DNA from: an uncultured Rivibacter sp.
GTDB taxonomy: Bacteria; Pseudomonadota; Gammaproteobacteria; Burkholderiales; Burkholderiaceae
Direction: 5' to 3'
NCBI GenBank assembly: GCA_946480925.1
Contig: CAMLLU010000009.1
Location: forward strand, 1-64,000
DNA: 64,000 nucleotides
Shown in pieces: positions 8,305 through 16,905 of the stretch. The notes below the pieces were generated by a model that saw only the letters and a list, made by a program, of their open reading frames with translations, was not told where the DNA came from and did not search any database. Positions within the stretch are counted from its first letter, which is position 1. Each line of letters begins with the position of its first letter. The position numbers and the translations under genes are program-made.

Positions 8305-11300
8305 TGGCCTCCTCCATGAGCGCCTTGCGTACGCTGCTGCTGTCCAGTTCGCTGCTGGCTGTTGCCGCGGCCACGGTCTGCGGCGTTGCCGTCGAACTTC
8401 GGACGTCCAGTCTGCAGGCTGGCATGATGAGCAGGCTGGCCGGCGAACTTCGCTTCCAGGTCGGGCCAGGGCCGAGCAAGGCGATCCGGTTTCCCGGCCC
8501 GGGTCCGTATGACCAGCGCATGGGCTATTGGCAGCTGCCGACCTTCATCGAGCGGCTCGCGCAGCGCGACTATGGGGTCGCTGCGCAGGCGCGCCTGTCG
8601 CCGCGAATGCTCGAGCTCAGCGAGAGCGGCCTGTTTGCCATCTACCGTGAAAGTAGCCAGGGTGGCCTCGAGTTGCGCGACCGGCGCGGCGAGCCCTTGT
8701 ATGCCGCGCGTTTCCCGCAGCGGGTGTACGACGACTTCGCGTCTGTGCCGCCGCTACTGGTCGAGGCGCTCCTTTTCATCGAGAACCGTGAGTTGCTGGA
8801 TCCGCGCCGGCCTGAACTCAATCCGGCGGTGGAATGGGATCGCCTGGCCAACGCATTGCTTGGCAGGGCCCTGCGAGTGATGGATCCGGGCCACCCGGCG
8901 CCGGGCGGGAGCACGCTGGCGACGCAGATCGAGAAATACCGCCATTCGCCCGAAGGGCGCACCGACTCCATGGACGAGAAACTGCGCCAGATGGCATCCG
9001 CCTCCATGCGTGCCTATCTCGACGGCAGGAGCACTCTCGACAGGCGCCGGCAGATCGTGGTGGATTACCTCAACACCGTACCCTTGTCAGCCCGATCGGG
9101 GATCGGCGAAGTCAACGGACTGGGCGATGGCCTTTGGGCGTGGTACGGGCGCGAGTTCACTGAAGTGAATCGGCTGCTCGGCCAGGTCAGCGGCCACGCA
9201 GTCTGGCCCCCTTGGCAGGCCCGGCCGCTGCACCAGGGGACGCTGGCCTTCAAGCAGGCGCTGCTGCAGCAGCAGGCGCTCGCGTTCAAGCAGGCCTTGT
9301 CGCTGTTGATTGCGCAGCGCCGCCCGTCGCACTACCTGCACGACGGCGATTCAGGTTTGCAAGCCCTGGTCAACAGCCACCTGCGCCTCATGGCTACTGC
9401 GGGAGTCATCTCTCCGGCGCTGCTGGATGCGACGCTGCCCATCCGCCTGAGACTGCTTGCGCATGGACCGGCGCAGCGGCTGCCTTCCACCATGGAGCGC
9501 AAGGCGGCTGCCTTTGTGCGCAGCAAGTTGTCCGGCCTGCTCGACGTGCCGCAGGCATACGACCTGGACCGGCTCGATCTGACGGTGGGCAGCACCATCG
9601 ACGGGCGGGTCCAGCGCACGATCACGCGGCGTCTGCGCGATCTCAAGAATCCAGCGGCGGCAAGGGAGGCCGGGCTGTACGGCTTTCGCCTCCTCGGCGC
9701 CGGCGATGATCCCGGCAAGCTGGTGTTCAGTTTCAGCCTGTTCGAGCGGCGCGAAGGGGTCAACCTGCTGCGCGTGCAGACTGACAGCACGGACCAGCCC
9801 TTCGACATCAACGAAGGCGCCAGGCTCGACCTCGGCTCGACGGCCAAGCTCCGGACACTGGTCACGTATCTGGAGCTCGTGGCCGCGCTGCATGCCCGAT
9901 GGAGTGCGCTTGGTGCCGAGGAACTGGCCACAGTCATGCCGCACAACCAGGACGTCCTCGCACGCTGGGCGCATGAGCATCTTTCGAGGGCCGATGACAC
10001 CAGCCTGACTGCGATGCTCGAAGCCGCCATGGAGCGCAGGTATTCGGCAAGCCCCAACGAGTTGTTCCTCACCGGTGGCGGCCTGCATCGGTTCGCGAAC
10101 TTCGACCGCGAGGACGATGCCCGCGAGCTCACTGTCCGGGAGGCGTTCAAGCGTTCCGTGAACCTGGTGTTCATCCGGCTGATGCGCGACGTGGTGCGCC
10201 ACCACGTGCATGCGGCATCCGGCTCCGGCGCCCTGCTGCTGGCCGATCATGGCGATGCCGGCCGGCGCGAGTTGCTGTCCCGCTTTGCCGACAGGGAAGG
10301 CCGGCAGTTTATCGCCCGCTTCCACGCAAAGTATCGCGGCAAGCCGCGCGGGGAGGCGGCGGATCTGCTGCTGCGCAGCGTACGGGCAGCGCCGGTGCCG
10401 CTGGCTGTCGTGTTCCGCAGCCTGGAGCCCGGGGCAAGCGTGCAGCGTCTCGCGGCATTCCTGGAGCAGCACATCGGAGTCGCCCAGAGCCGGCAGGCCA
10501 TGCGTGCGCTGTACGACCGTCATGGAGCGGACCGCCTGTCGCTCGCCGACCGCGGCTACGTGGCCGGCGTCCACCCGCTGGAACTGTGGCTGGTGGGATT
10601 TCTGCGCGGACAGCCGGATGCCACCCTGGACGAAGCGATCGCCGCGAGCAGCGGGGAGCGGCAGCAGGTGTACGCTTGGCTGTTCAGGGTGTCCAGCAGG
10701 CGTGCTCAGGATGTGCGCATCCGCCACCTCCTCGAACTCGAGGCGTTCGCGCACATCCTGCGTGCATGGCAGAAGCTGGGCTACCCGTTCGAATCCCTTA
10801 CCCCTTCGTATGCCGCGGCGATCGGTGCCTCCGGCGATCGCCCCGCCGCCCTGGCCGAGCTGATGGGGATCATCGCCAGCGAGGGCATGCGCGCGCCAGT
10901 GGTCCGGCTGGCATCACTGGTGTTCGCTCGCGATACGCCGTACGAAACGCGGCTCGAGTATCAGCCTCGCGCACCGCGTCGCGTATTGCCCGCCGAGGTG
11001 GCGCGCATCGTCCGCCACGCACTCGTCGGCGTGGTGGAAGACGGCACGGCACGACGCCTGAAAGGGGTGCTCGCGCTGCGCGACGGTCGTGCGGTCGAAC
11101 TCGGCGGCAAGACCGGCACCGGGGATCACCGCTTCGAAGTCCACGGCCCCGGGGGACAGCTGATCTCGTCGCGGTCGGTTGGCCGCACGGCGACCTTCGT
11201 TTTCCTCATCGAAGATCGCTACTACGGCACAGTGCTGGTCCACGTCAGGGCGCCCCACGCAGCCAAGTATCGGTTCACCAGCGCGATGCCGGCCCAGTTG

Positions 11301-11369
11301 CTCAAGGCGCTGGTACCCGCGCTGCTGCCGTCGCTGGACCACGACATGCGCAGTGGCGCGGAACCCTGA
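8304..11369 (+). CDS. Bifunctional class A penicillin-binding protein
   Basis: About 1021 residues. One N-terminal membrane anchor (LLLSSSLLAVAAATVCGVAV), a GT51 transglycosylase domain around residues 160-330 (GGSTLATQIEKYRHSPEG is the characteristic motif; IENRELLDPR contains the first catalytic Glu), and a transpeptidase domain with STAK near residue 512, SVN (KRSVNLVF) near 620 and KTGTG near 935. It would polymerise and cross-link peptidoglycan in the periplasm. It is longer than PBP1a, with a large insertion between the STAK and KTG motifs. The ATG at 8304 overlaps the regulator stop (TGATG), suggesting translational coupling; an ATG at 8316 is an alternative. Confidence 0.85.
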   Translation: MASSMSALRTLLLSSSLLAVAAATVCGVAVELRTSSLQAGMMSRLAGELRFQVGPGPSKAIRFPGPGPYDQRMGYWQLPTFIERLAQRDYGVAAQARLSPRMLELSESGLFAIYRESSQGGLELRDRRGEPLYAARFPQRVYDDFASVPPLLVEALLFIENRELLDPRRPELNPAVEWDRLANALLGRALRVMDPGHPAPGGSTLATQIEKYRHSPEGRTDSMDEKLRQMASASMRAYLDGRSTLDRRRQIVVDYLNTVPLSARSGIGEVNGLGDGLWAWYGREFTEVNRLLGQVSGHAVWPPWQARPLHQGTLAFKQALLQQQALAFKQALSLLIAQRRPSHYLHDGDSGLQALVNSHLRLMATAGVISPALLDATLPIRLRLLAHGPAQRLPSTMERKAAAFVRSKLSGLLDVPQAYDLDRLDLTVGSTIDGRVQRTITRRLRDLKNPAAAREAGLYGFRLLGAGDDPGKLVFSFSLFERREGVNLLRVQTDSTDQPFDINEGARLDLGSTAKLRTLVTYLELVAALHARWSALGAEELATVMPHNQDVLARWAHEHLSRADDTSLTAMLEAAMERRYSASPNELFLTGGGLHRFANFDREDDARELTVREAFKRSVNLVFIRLMRDVVRHHVHAASGSGALLLADHGDAGRRELLSRFADREGRQFIARFHAKYRGKPRGEAADLLLRSVRAAPVPLAVVFRSLEPGASVQRLAAFLEQHIGVAQSRQAMRALYDRHGADRLSLADRGYVAGVHPLELWLVGFLRGQPDATLDEAIAASSGERQQVYAWLFRVSSRRAQDVRIRHLLELEAFAHILRAWQKLGYPFESLTPSYAAAIGASGDRPAALAELMGIIASEGMRAPVVRLASLVFARDTPYETRLEYQPRAPRRVLPAEVARIVRHALVGVVEDGTARRLKGVLALRDGRAVELGGKTGTGDHRFEVHGPGGQLISSRSVGRTATFVFLIEDRYYGTVLVHVRAPHAAKYRFTSAMPAQLLKALVPALLPSLDHDMRSGAEP

Positions 11370-11448
11370 ACGCCTGAACGCGTCGGCCGGCAAGGCGCGG
11401 TTGTTCGCGCGGAGTTGGGGATGTGGCCAGAGGCGGCCGGCGGGGCCC

Positions 11449-11473
11449 CAAGGGGTAAACCAAGGGGTAAACC
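11449..11473 (+). repeat. Tandem 12-base repeat near the attachment site
   Basis: CAAGGGGTAAAC occurs twice head to tail. A near copy, GAAGGGTAAACCG, lies at 11694-11706 on the other side of the tRNA fragment. The position on both sides of a putative integrase core site suggests recombinase arm sites, but this is only positional evidence. Confidence 0.45.
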
Positions 11474-11590
11474 GCAGCGCGGCTGCCCTCGGATTCGAGC
11501 GAATCGCGGCGGACAAGAAATCGCTCCAAGTCATTGATTCTTGTAGGTTTCGCGTCCGCCCTTGTTCGCCGCAGTTCGCCAGATACTGAA

Positions 11591-11635
11591 CTGTCACGCC
11601 GGGGGTCGCGGGTTCGAGTCCCGTCCACTCCGCCA
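11591..11635 (+). other. 3' half of tRNA-Asp: putative attachment site of an integrated element
   Basis: The 45 bases run from the anticodon loop (CTGTCAC, anticodon GTC) through the 3' anticodon stem, variable loop, T arm (GGGTTCGAGTCCC), 3' acceptor strand CCACTCC, discriminator G and CCA. They match the standard bacterial tRNA-Asp. The D arm, 5' acceptor and 5' anticodon stem are absent: the sequence before 11591 does not pair. A duplicated 3' end that begins in the anticodon loop is what a tyrosine integrase leaves at the far end of an element inserted in a tRNA gene. The native hairpin terminator follows directly, so the chromosome is to the right and the element to the left. No integrase gene is in this window. 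Confidence 0.8.
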
Positions 11636-11640
11636 AAATC

Positions 11641-11674
11641 AACGGGTTAGCGCTGAAAGGCGCTAACCCGTTTT
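11641..11674 (+). terminator. Rho-independent terminator of the tRNA-Asp locus
   Basis: A perfect 13-base-pair stem (AACGGGTTAGCGC paired with GCGCTAACCCGTT) with a six-base loop TGAAAG runs into a short T tract. It lies five bases after the CCA of the tRNA fragment, the normal place for a tRNA terminator. Confidence 0.85.
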
Positions 11675-12381
11675 CCTTTGGTGGGCCTGAAGGGAAGGGT
11701 AAACCGTGTAGGGGATTCTGCAGCATGGCTGTGGAGAGCCGGATAGTCCGCGTCGGGCTCACGGCGCCGGCGCGCATGCGGGCGCTGAGACCCGGTCCTC
11801 GGGACGCAGAACGTCAGTTCCACTTCGCATCTGGGTGAACGCGGCTGCGTGAAAGCGGTGATGAGGGCCACGGCTGCAAGCCGGTTCGGCACCTGCTCGC
11901 AGGCGTTCGAGCTGGTGCTGGCGAACGCGCCGGCAAGGCGTCCCACCATCCGAACAGATGGCTGTCGGCATGCACCTGTCTGCAGGCGCAAGCATGCGCT
12001 GGATCTCGGGCCGGGTCTTGTCTACAAATTCGGTCAGAACGTCGACCTGCCAAGCTGCCCCGATAAGTCTGCTTGGCCCCCTCCGCCTTCTCTACGAGTA
12101 CGAGAGCCGCACTCAAAGCCACGAGCTCAAAGTCTAGAAGCTAGCCATGGTCTGCGCACGATCGTGCGACTTCGCGCACTGGTTCGGCGTCGGCTCCTGA
12201 TCACTCGCAACTTGTTGCAACTACCGGGTTACGGCCAGCAATTGATCGAGGCTTGCTCATGCTTTGACGGTCCTCCCCCAGTAGCCTCCGCGCCTGTGAT
12301 GTGCTGGTTCGTGCAACTTGAAAGTTCGCGAACCCGCGTCGCAGTTCGTTCAACCGACCCAACTCAGAGGACGAGGAGCAC
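11675..12381. other. Gene-free stretch between att site and the lectin gene
   Basis: About 700 bases without a convincing gene on either strand. Frames of 60-110 codons exist but have no recognisable protein pattern. The last 180 bases should hold the promoter of the gene at 12382. Two small perfect palindromes occur there, GCAACTTGTTGC at 12207-12218 and GTTCGCGAAC at 12324-12333, which might be operators. A third copy of the att-proximal repeat is at 11694-11706. Confidence 0.5.
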
Positions 12382-14028
12382 ATGTTCCAAACGAATCATT
12401 CCCCGCGCAGTTCAAGAAGCGCCTTGGTACGGCACCTTGCAGTGTTGGCGGCCGGCATCGGCGTTGCAGGCGTCGCGAGTGCTGCCAACTGTGCCGACGA
12501 GCCGGTCAGCGGCAAGAAGTACTACCTCGTCAACGAAGGCAGCGGCCTGCCGCTCGAGGTGTCCGCCTGGTCCGACAAGGACGGCGCGAGCGTTGCCCAG
12601 TGGAGCGCCAGCAGCGGTCCCTACAACTTCAACCAGCAATGGACCGTGACCAGCATGGGCAACGGGATCTGGTCGATCCGTCCGGCGCATAGCAGCAAGT
12701 CGCTCGACGTGTATGGCTGGTTTACCTCTGATGGCGGCGCCGTCGTGCAGTGGAGCTACACCGGGAATTCGAACCAGCAATGGGTGATCTCTTCCGCCGG
12801 AGGCGGCACGTTCAAGATCGCGTCGAACTTCTCGAAGAAGGTCCTCACCGTTGCCGACAAGAAGGCGGGCACGTCCCTGCAGCAAGGCACGGACTATTGG
12901 TCTGCTCAGCAGAAGTGGTACTTCAATCCGGTCGAGGGCGGTTGCAAGATAGCGGCAACCGGCAACTTCGGCAGCTTCATGGGTTCCACCAAGATGCTGA
13001 TCGGCGCGCAGATGGCCGATTCGAGCCTCACGAAGGCGCCTTGGGACGTGCGCTACCGCTACTTGGCCAGCCTCCCGGTGCCGGACGACTCATACATGAC
13101 GAAGTGCCCGAGCAGCGGGGTCAATTGGTATGCATGCTGGGACAACACGCGGGCGCCTGGCACGCAGATCAAGGAGTGGATCACCGAAGGCAAATCCGCG
13201 ACCTGGCAGGGTACGGCGTATCCGCGCATGACGATGCTCACGTACTACGTGATGAAGTCGGCGGCGAATTACCAGGAGGGCGACGCTGAACTGGCCGCGA
13301 TGAACGATGCCGCAACGCTCAAGCGCTATCTCACCGACTGGCGCTTCCTGCTGCAACTGATCGGCCAAGAGCGCGTGATGCTGCAGATCGAGCCCGACCT
13401 GTGGGGCTTCGTGCGTGGCAAGAACAAGGATCCGCATGCCGTGCCGGCTCAAGTGACGGCTGCCAATTCCACTGACTGCCCCAACTACGAGAACAGTGCC
13501 GCCGGCCTCGGCCGCTGCATGATCGCGATGGCACGCAAGTACGCGCCGAATGCGACGGTGGGCCTGCATGCCTCGTCGTGGAACCACACGGAGAGCGGCA
13601 ACGCCGAGGAGATCGGCAACTACATGCTGGAACTCGGCGCCGGCACCGCTGACTTTGTCAGCACGGATCCATCCGACCGCGATGCAGGCTGGTACAAGGC
13701 CGCCAAGGGCATGGACACCTTCTGGAACGACCAGCGCTTTGCCGCTTACCTGGCCTGGAGCAAGAAGCTGGCCGAGACCATTGGCAGGCCCACCGTGATG
13801 TGGCAGATCCCGCTCGGCAACTGGCAGCAGAACAACACCGACAACCACTGGCAGGACAACAAGGTGGACTACCTCTTCAACAACCTGGAAAAGGTGGCTG
13901 ATGCGCACGTTGTCGGTTTGTTCTTCGGTGCCGGTGACACACCTCAGACTTCGCCGGAAACCGATGGAGGCGGCCTCTTCGGCAGGACGCAGGGCTACTA
14001 CAAGAACGGTGGCGTGAAGCTGCGCTGA
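12382..14028 (+). CDS. Secreted ricin-lectin protein with putative glycosidase domain
   Basis: 548 residues. Sec signal of about 35 residues ending VAGVASA, then a ricin-B/CBM13 beta-trefoil (about residues 42-185) with three lectin repeats marked by FNQQWTV, SNQQWVI and AQQKWYF. The C-terminal 350 residues form a separate domain with alternating hydrophobic strands such as RVMLQIEPDLWGF, ATVGLHASSW, FVSTDPSDRDAGWY and RPTVMWQIPLGNW, reading like a TIM barrel of a glycoside hydrolase. The Glu in QIEPD and an Asp in SDRDAGWY are candidate catalytic acids. I cannot name a CAZy family. A GAGGACGAGGAG ribosome site precedes the ATG and a hairpin follows the gene. It probably acts outside the cell on a polysaccharide. 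Confidence 0.7.
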   Translation: MFQTNHSPRSSRSALVRHLAVLAAGIGVAGVASAANCADEPVSGKKYYLVNEGSGLPLEVSAWSDKDGASVAQWSASSGPYNFNQQWTVTSMGNGIWSIRPAHSSKSLDVYGWFTSDGGAVVQWSYTGNSNQQWVISSAGGGTFKIASNFSKKVLTVADKKAGTSLQQGTDYWSAQQKWYFNPVEGGCKIAATGNFGSFMGSTKMLIGAQMADSSLTKAPWDVRYRYLASLPVPDDSYMTKCPSSGVNWYACWDNTRAPGTQIKEWITEGKSATWQGTAYPRMTMLTYYVMKSAANYQEGDAELAAMNDAATLKRYLTDWRFLLQLIGQERVMLQIEPDLWGFVRGKNKDPHAVPAQVTAANSTDCPNYENSAAGLGRCMIAMARKYAPNATVGLHASSWNHTESGNAEEIGNYMLELGAGTADFVSTDPSDRDAGWYKAAKGMDTFWNDQRFAAYLAWSKKLAETIGRPTVMWQIPLGNWQQNNTDNHWQDNKVDYLFNNLEKVADAHVVGLFFGAGDTPQTSPETDGGGLFGRTQGYYKNGGVKLR

Positions 14029-14080
14029 CGATCCTGACCCGCAAGCCTGACCTAGGCACCGCGGGTCGTCCAAGCGACCG

Positions 14081-14115
14081 GGCCCGAAGCTGCTTGCAGA
14101 TGGCAGCTTCGGGCC
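14081..14115 (+). terminator. Hairpin after the lectin gene
   Basis: GGCCCGAAGCTGC pairs perfectly with GCAGCTTCGGGCC across a nine-base loop, about 50 bases after the stop codon. There is no T tract, so it may be a weak or bidirectional terminator between converging genes. Confidence 0.55.
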
Positions 14116-14147
14116 ATGCTCCGCGCTTGTGATGTGCCGGTACGTCT

Positions 14148-14507
14148 CTAGTCGGGCCACACAGGTGTTTGGAAGGCCTCGACAAGGAAGTCGATCAAGG
14201 TTCGGACCTTCGGCAAGACGAACTTGCGCGTAGGGTAGACGGCATAGATCCCCAGATCGACGCGGCGAAACTCGGGAAGGACTTCCACGAGCGTTCCCCT
14301 TTGAATGTCTTCTCCCACAAGGAAGGTGGGTTGCAGGACGTTTCCCTTGTGTTCCAGGACCGCGGCCCGGCATGTGTCGCCGTTGTTGGTGCACATGCGC
14401 GGGTTGACTTTGACCGTGGCTTGCCCGCTGGGCCTATTGAACTGCCAGCTGTCTCCCATGGAGAACAGGCTGTAGGCCAGCACGTCGTGCTGGGTTCGCT
14501 TTCGGGG
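14148..14507 (-). pseudogene. 3' remnant of a LysR-type regulator
   Basis: The last 115 codons are the second half of a LysR co-inducer domain: HDVLAYSLFSMGDSWQF, CRAAVLEHKGNVLQPTFLVG and the closing YPTRKFVLPKVRTLIDFLVE. No helix-turn-helix or first subdomain is found upstream. At about 14507 the LysR-like sequence stops and an unrelated plus-strand gene tail begins. A truncated regulator of this kind would not bind DNA, so I call it a pseudogene. Confidence 0.75.
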
Positions 14508-14509
14508 CG

Positions 14510-14635
14510 GAGCTTCAGGCCGACTGGAAAATCCAAGCAAGCGCGATGTTCGAGCCCTATACCGACAACCTGCCTGAGTACGGGTTCGTGGTTCAAGGGT
14601 TCTGGAACAACGTCGATCCGTCCAAGCGTCCGTGA
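14510..14635 (+). pseudogene. Probable 3' tail of an unidentified gene
   Basis: An open plus-strand segment reads ELQADWKIQASAMFEPYTDN and continues to a stop at 14633 (ends NNVDPSKRP). Its composition looks like real protein, not a shadow, but only about 41 codons remain and no start is present. I do not recognise the family. It abuts the truncated LysR gene, so the two remnants mark a deletion junction. Confidence 0.4.
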
Positions 14636-14722
14636 AAGATCCGTCCGGCATGGTCAAGTAAGAAGCTGCGGACGAGCTGGCTCCGTATTGCCGAGGTGGA
14701 AGGCGAAGGCATCACACCGGCA

Positions 14723-16099
14723 TCACGGCTTCAGACCGCGAACGAGCCGCTGAAACTGCGGTGATTCGCGCAGCGCCTCACGCCCCGCTTGCTGCAGGCG
14801 ATGCACGTCCGAAGGCTCGATCGTGAACGCGGTAGGCACTTGCAGAAGGCTGCGGCGTAGGTGGTGGTCCGCAACGTCGCGCAGGCTCACGCTCACGACG
14901 TGGATCTGCGCATCGGCGGCGAACGGGCTGCCCGGAGCACCGCGCTGTTGCGCCAGCTCGCGGCTCCAGCGCAGCACGTCGTCGTTGAGCATCGCCAGCG
15001 TCACCTGCGTCTCGCGGGAGCCGGCCCCGAAGACCAGCGCGTCCAGCACCTGCCCGGTGGAAGGTACGTGGTCGCTGTGGTCGATGCGTTCCGTGACGTC
15101 GCGCTCGGAGTTCACGACGATGAGGACCAGTCTGCGGATCGAGCCCGGCGCGGCGTCGGGAAAGCTTTCCTTGATGGAGCCGCCGGCGATCAGGTGGTCC
15201 AGCAGCGTGCGCACGCCGAGGTTGTCGGAAAGCCCGCCATCCACGAGATGCACGAAGGGCCGATCCTGCGCATCGAGATAGCTTTGTGAATTGGCCTTCA
15301 GCAGGCGGGCGCGGAAGTTGTCGTCCGCACCCGTGCCCTGCGGAGGTGGCCGTGCGCAGCTGCCTGCGAAGTTGCGCAGCGTCATCGGCGTCAGCAACAG
15401 CGGCACGGCTGACGATGAAGCGACCGCAAACGACAGCGGCACGCTCGATAGATCGGAGCAGATCAGCTGGAACTGTTCCGGTGTGAACTCGAAAGGCACG
15501 CCGGTGGTCAGGTCTGTGGCCGTGACCAGCAACTCAGGGCCGCGCGGGCGGGCCAGCAGGTCGCCGAAGGTGCGGCCGCGGTAGAGCGCATCGAGCCGCT
15601 GCGCCAGTACATTGCTACGGCCGAACCACGGAGACGTCAGCTCATGCATCGCGGCCGGCATGAGTGCCCGACCGATCAACCCGGACTCGAAGTCCGCAAG
15701 AAGAAAGTCCTGTTCGAAGCGGCCCAGCGCTTCGTCGCCGAACGCGGCGTAGTAAGTGGCGAGCACGCTGCCACCCGAGACGCCGCTGATCAGGCCCACC
15801 TCGTCGAGCAGCGTCGTCTCGCGGCCTTCCCAGCTGAAGCTCGTGGCCTTCAGTTCCTGCAGCACGCCGAGGCCGAAAGCCGCAGCGCGCGCTCCGCCGC
15901 CAGACAGCGTGACAGCCGCCACGATGGACGAGGAACGTGGGCCGGCCGGTTGTTGCGCTCCGGTGGCAGCCAGCGTTGCCGCGTCGTCGCGCATGGGCAG
16001 GTTCTGCCAGGGGCGCAGCGATGAGCAGGCCGAAAGCGCAGAGGCAGCCAGCACGACGGCTGCGGCCTGGAACCATCGATGGACAGCCGGATGCGGCAT
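14723..16099 (-). CDS. Patatin-like phospholipase lipoprotein
   Basis: 458-residue lipoprotein (signal ending LSACSS). The patatin fold is shown by the oxyanion-hole loop SGGGARAAAFG near residue 67, the nucleophile elbow GVSGGS near residue 108 and the catalytic-dyad Asp in DGGLSDN near residue 288. Patatin enzymes cleave acyl esters of phospholipids; the lipobox places this one at the cell envelope. It begins 12 bases after the MipA/OmpV-like gene, so the pair is likely one unit, and lies downstream of the RND operon on the same strand. The three motifs make the family secure; substrate is unknown. Confidence 0.85.
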   Translation of the reverse strand: MPHPAVHRWFQAAAVVLAASALSACSSLRPWQNLPMRDDAATLAATGAQQPAGPRSSSIVAAVTLSGGGARAAAFGLGVLQELKATSFSWEGRETTLLDEVGLISGVSGGSVLATYYAAFGDEALGRFEQDFLLADFESGLIGRALMPAAMHELTSPWFGRSNVLAQRLDALYRGRTFGDLLARPRGPELLVTATDLTTGVPFEFTPEQFQLICSDLSSVPLSFAVASSSAVPLLLTPMTLRNFAGSCARPPPQGTGADDNFRARLLKANSQSYLDAQDRPFVHLVDGGLSDNLGVRTLLDHLIAGGSIKESFPDAAPGSIRRLVLIVVNSERDVTERIDHSDHVPSTGQVLDALVFGAGSRETQVTLAMLNDDVLRWSRELAQQRGAPGSPFAADAQIHVVSVSLRDVADHHLRRSLLQVPTAFTIEPSDVHRLQQAGREALRESPQFQRLVRGLKP

Positions 16100-16111
16100 G
16101 ACGGGCTGTCC

Positions 16112-16852
16112 TCAGAACCGATACGCGACCGCGAGCAGGGCGGAGCTGCGGCCCTTGCGGCTGACCAGCGGGCTGTCGGCAATCGCATCGTCCACGACGC
16201 TGTGGCGTACGTAGAGATGCGTGTACCAGTGTTGCGTGATGCGGGTCTCGACCATTGCGCCGGCAAACAGGTTGACGGCCGATCCGGGTTCGTAGCTGTG
16301 CCGCAGCCTTGCTGCTTCAGCTTCGGTGGGCGCGAAGTAGTCGCGCGTGTAGCCACTGCTCTGGTATTCGACGCCCACGTCGGGATAGACCGTCACGCGA
16401 CCGAGCTGGAGCTCGGCGAGATAACGAGCCTGCAACAGCGTGCCGGAAGACTTGCCGAAGTCGTGAAAGACGTTGATGTTGAAGGCGCCGATCGGTGTGA
16501 GCTGCAGCGTGCCCAGGCCGACGGGCATCGAGTCGTGGCGTTTGCCGAGGCCCGTGGCCTTGTAGCCGTCAGCGCGGTACTGGCCGACGAACTCGACGTG
16601 GCCATAGGCCACCGGCAGCACCTTGACGCCGAAGGTGTCGATGCGGGCGAAAGCGGGGCCGTACTCCAGGTTCAGGTAGGGCAGCGCATCCGTCTGGTGC
16701 CGTGCGCCGTGAATCTGGCTCTCAGACCAGGAGACGCCCGCGCCGAGATCGCCCGAAAGCCGGGGTTCGGCGGCTGAAGCGGCATTGGCGAGCAGGAACG
16801 ACAGCGCGGCTGTAAAGGTGCAGGCGCGCAACGAAGGCATGAAGGGTTTCAT
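16112..16852 (-). CDS. MipA/OmpV family outer-membrane protein
   Basis: 246 residues with a signal peptide (FTAALSFLLANAASA) and alternating short beta strands to a C-terminal VAYRF, typical of a small outer-membrane barrel. The GAGVSWSES start, the LPYLNLEYGPAFARID strand and a final ALLAVAYRF fit the MipA/OmpV family, which includes MltA-interacting scaffold proteins and porin-like adaptation proteins. It is directly upstream of the patatin gene and 53 bases after the RND permease stop. It might be co-transcribed with the efflux operon. Confidence 0.75.
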   Translation of the reverse strand: MKPFMPSLRACTFTAALSFLLANAASAAEPRLSGDLGAGVSWSESQIHGARHQTDALPYLNLEYGPAFARIDTFGVKVLPVAYGHVEFVGQYRADGYKATGLGKRHDSMPVGLGTLQLTPIGAFNINVFHDFGKSSGTLLQARYLAELQLGRVTVYPDVGVEYQSSGYTRDYFAPTEAEAARLRHSYEPGSAVNLFAGAMVETRITQHWYTHLYVRHSVVDDAIADSPLVSRKGRSSALLAVAYRF

Positions 16853-16905
16853 CTATGGATGGGGTGGGAAGGAGTGCTTGACAAGGAGGGGAAAACGACA
16901 GGGCC

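Noticed and set aside
11302..11628. Minus-strand frame beginning MDGTRTRDPRRD
   Set aside because: This is the antisense of the tRNA-Asp T arm and acceptor, a well-known source of false protein predictions. It overlaps the penicillin-binding-protein end and has no protein pattern.
11591..11635. Intact tRNA gene
   Set aside because: Only the part from the anticodon loop to CCA is present. The 5' acceptor, D arm and 5' anticodon stem are missing and the upstream bases do not pair.
12207..12333. Two short palindromes before the lectin gene as firm operators
   Set aside because: GCAACTTGTTGC and GTTCGCGAAC are only 10-12 bases and could arise by chance; no neighbouring regulator supports them.
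11849..12649. Plus-strand frame running into the lectin gene
   Set aside because: It reads Arg/Pro/Ser-rich without a domain and overlaps the secure signal peptide of the lectin protein in another frame.
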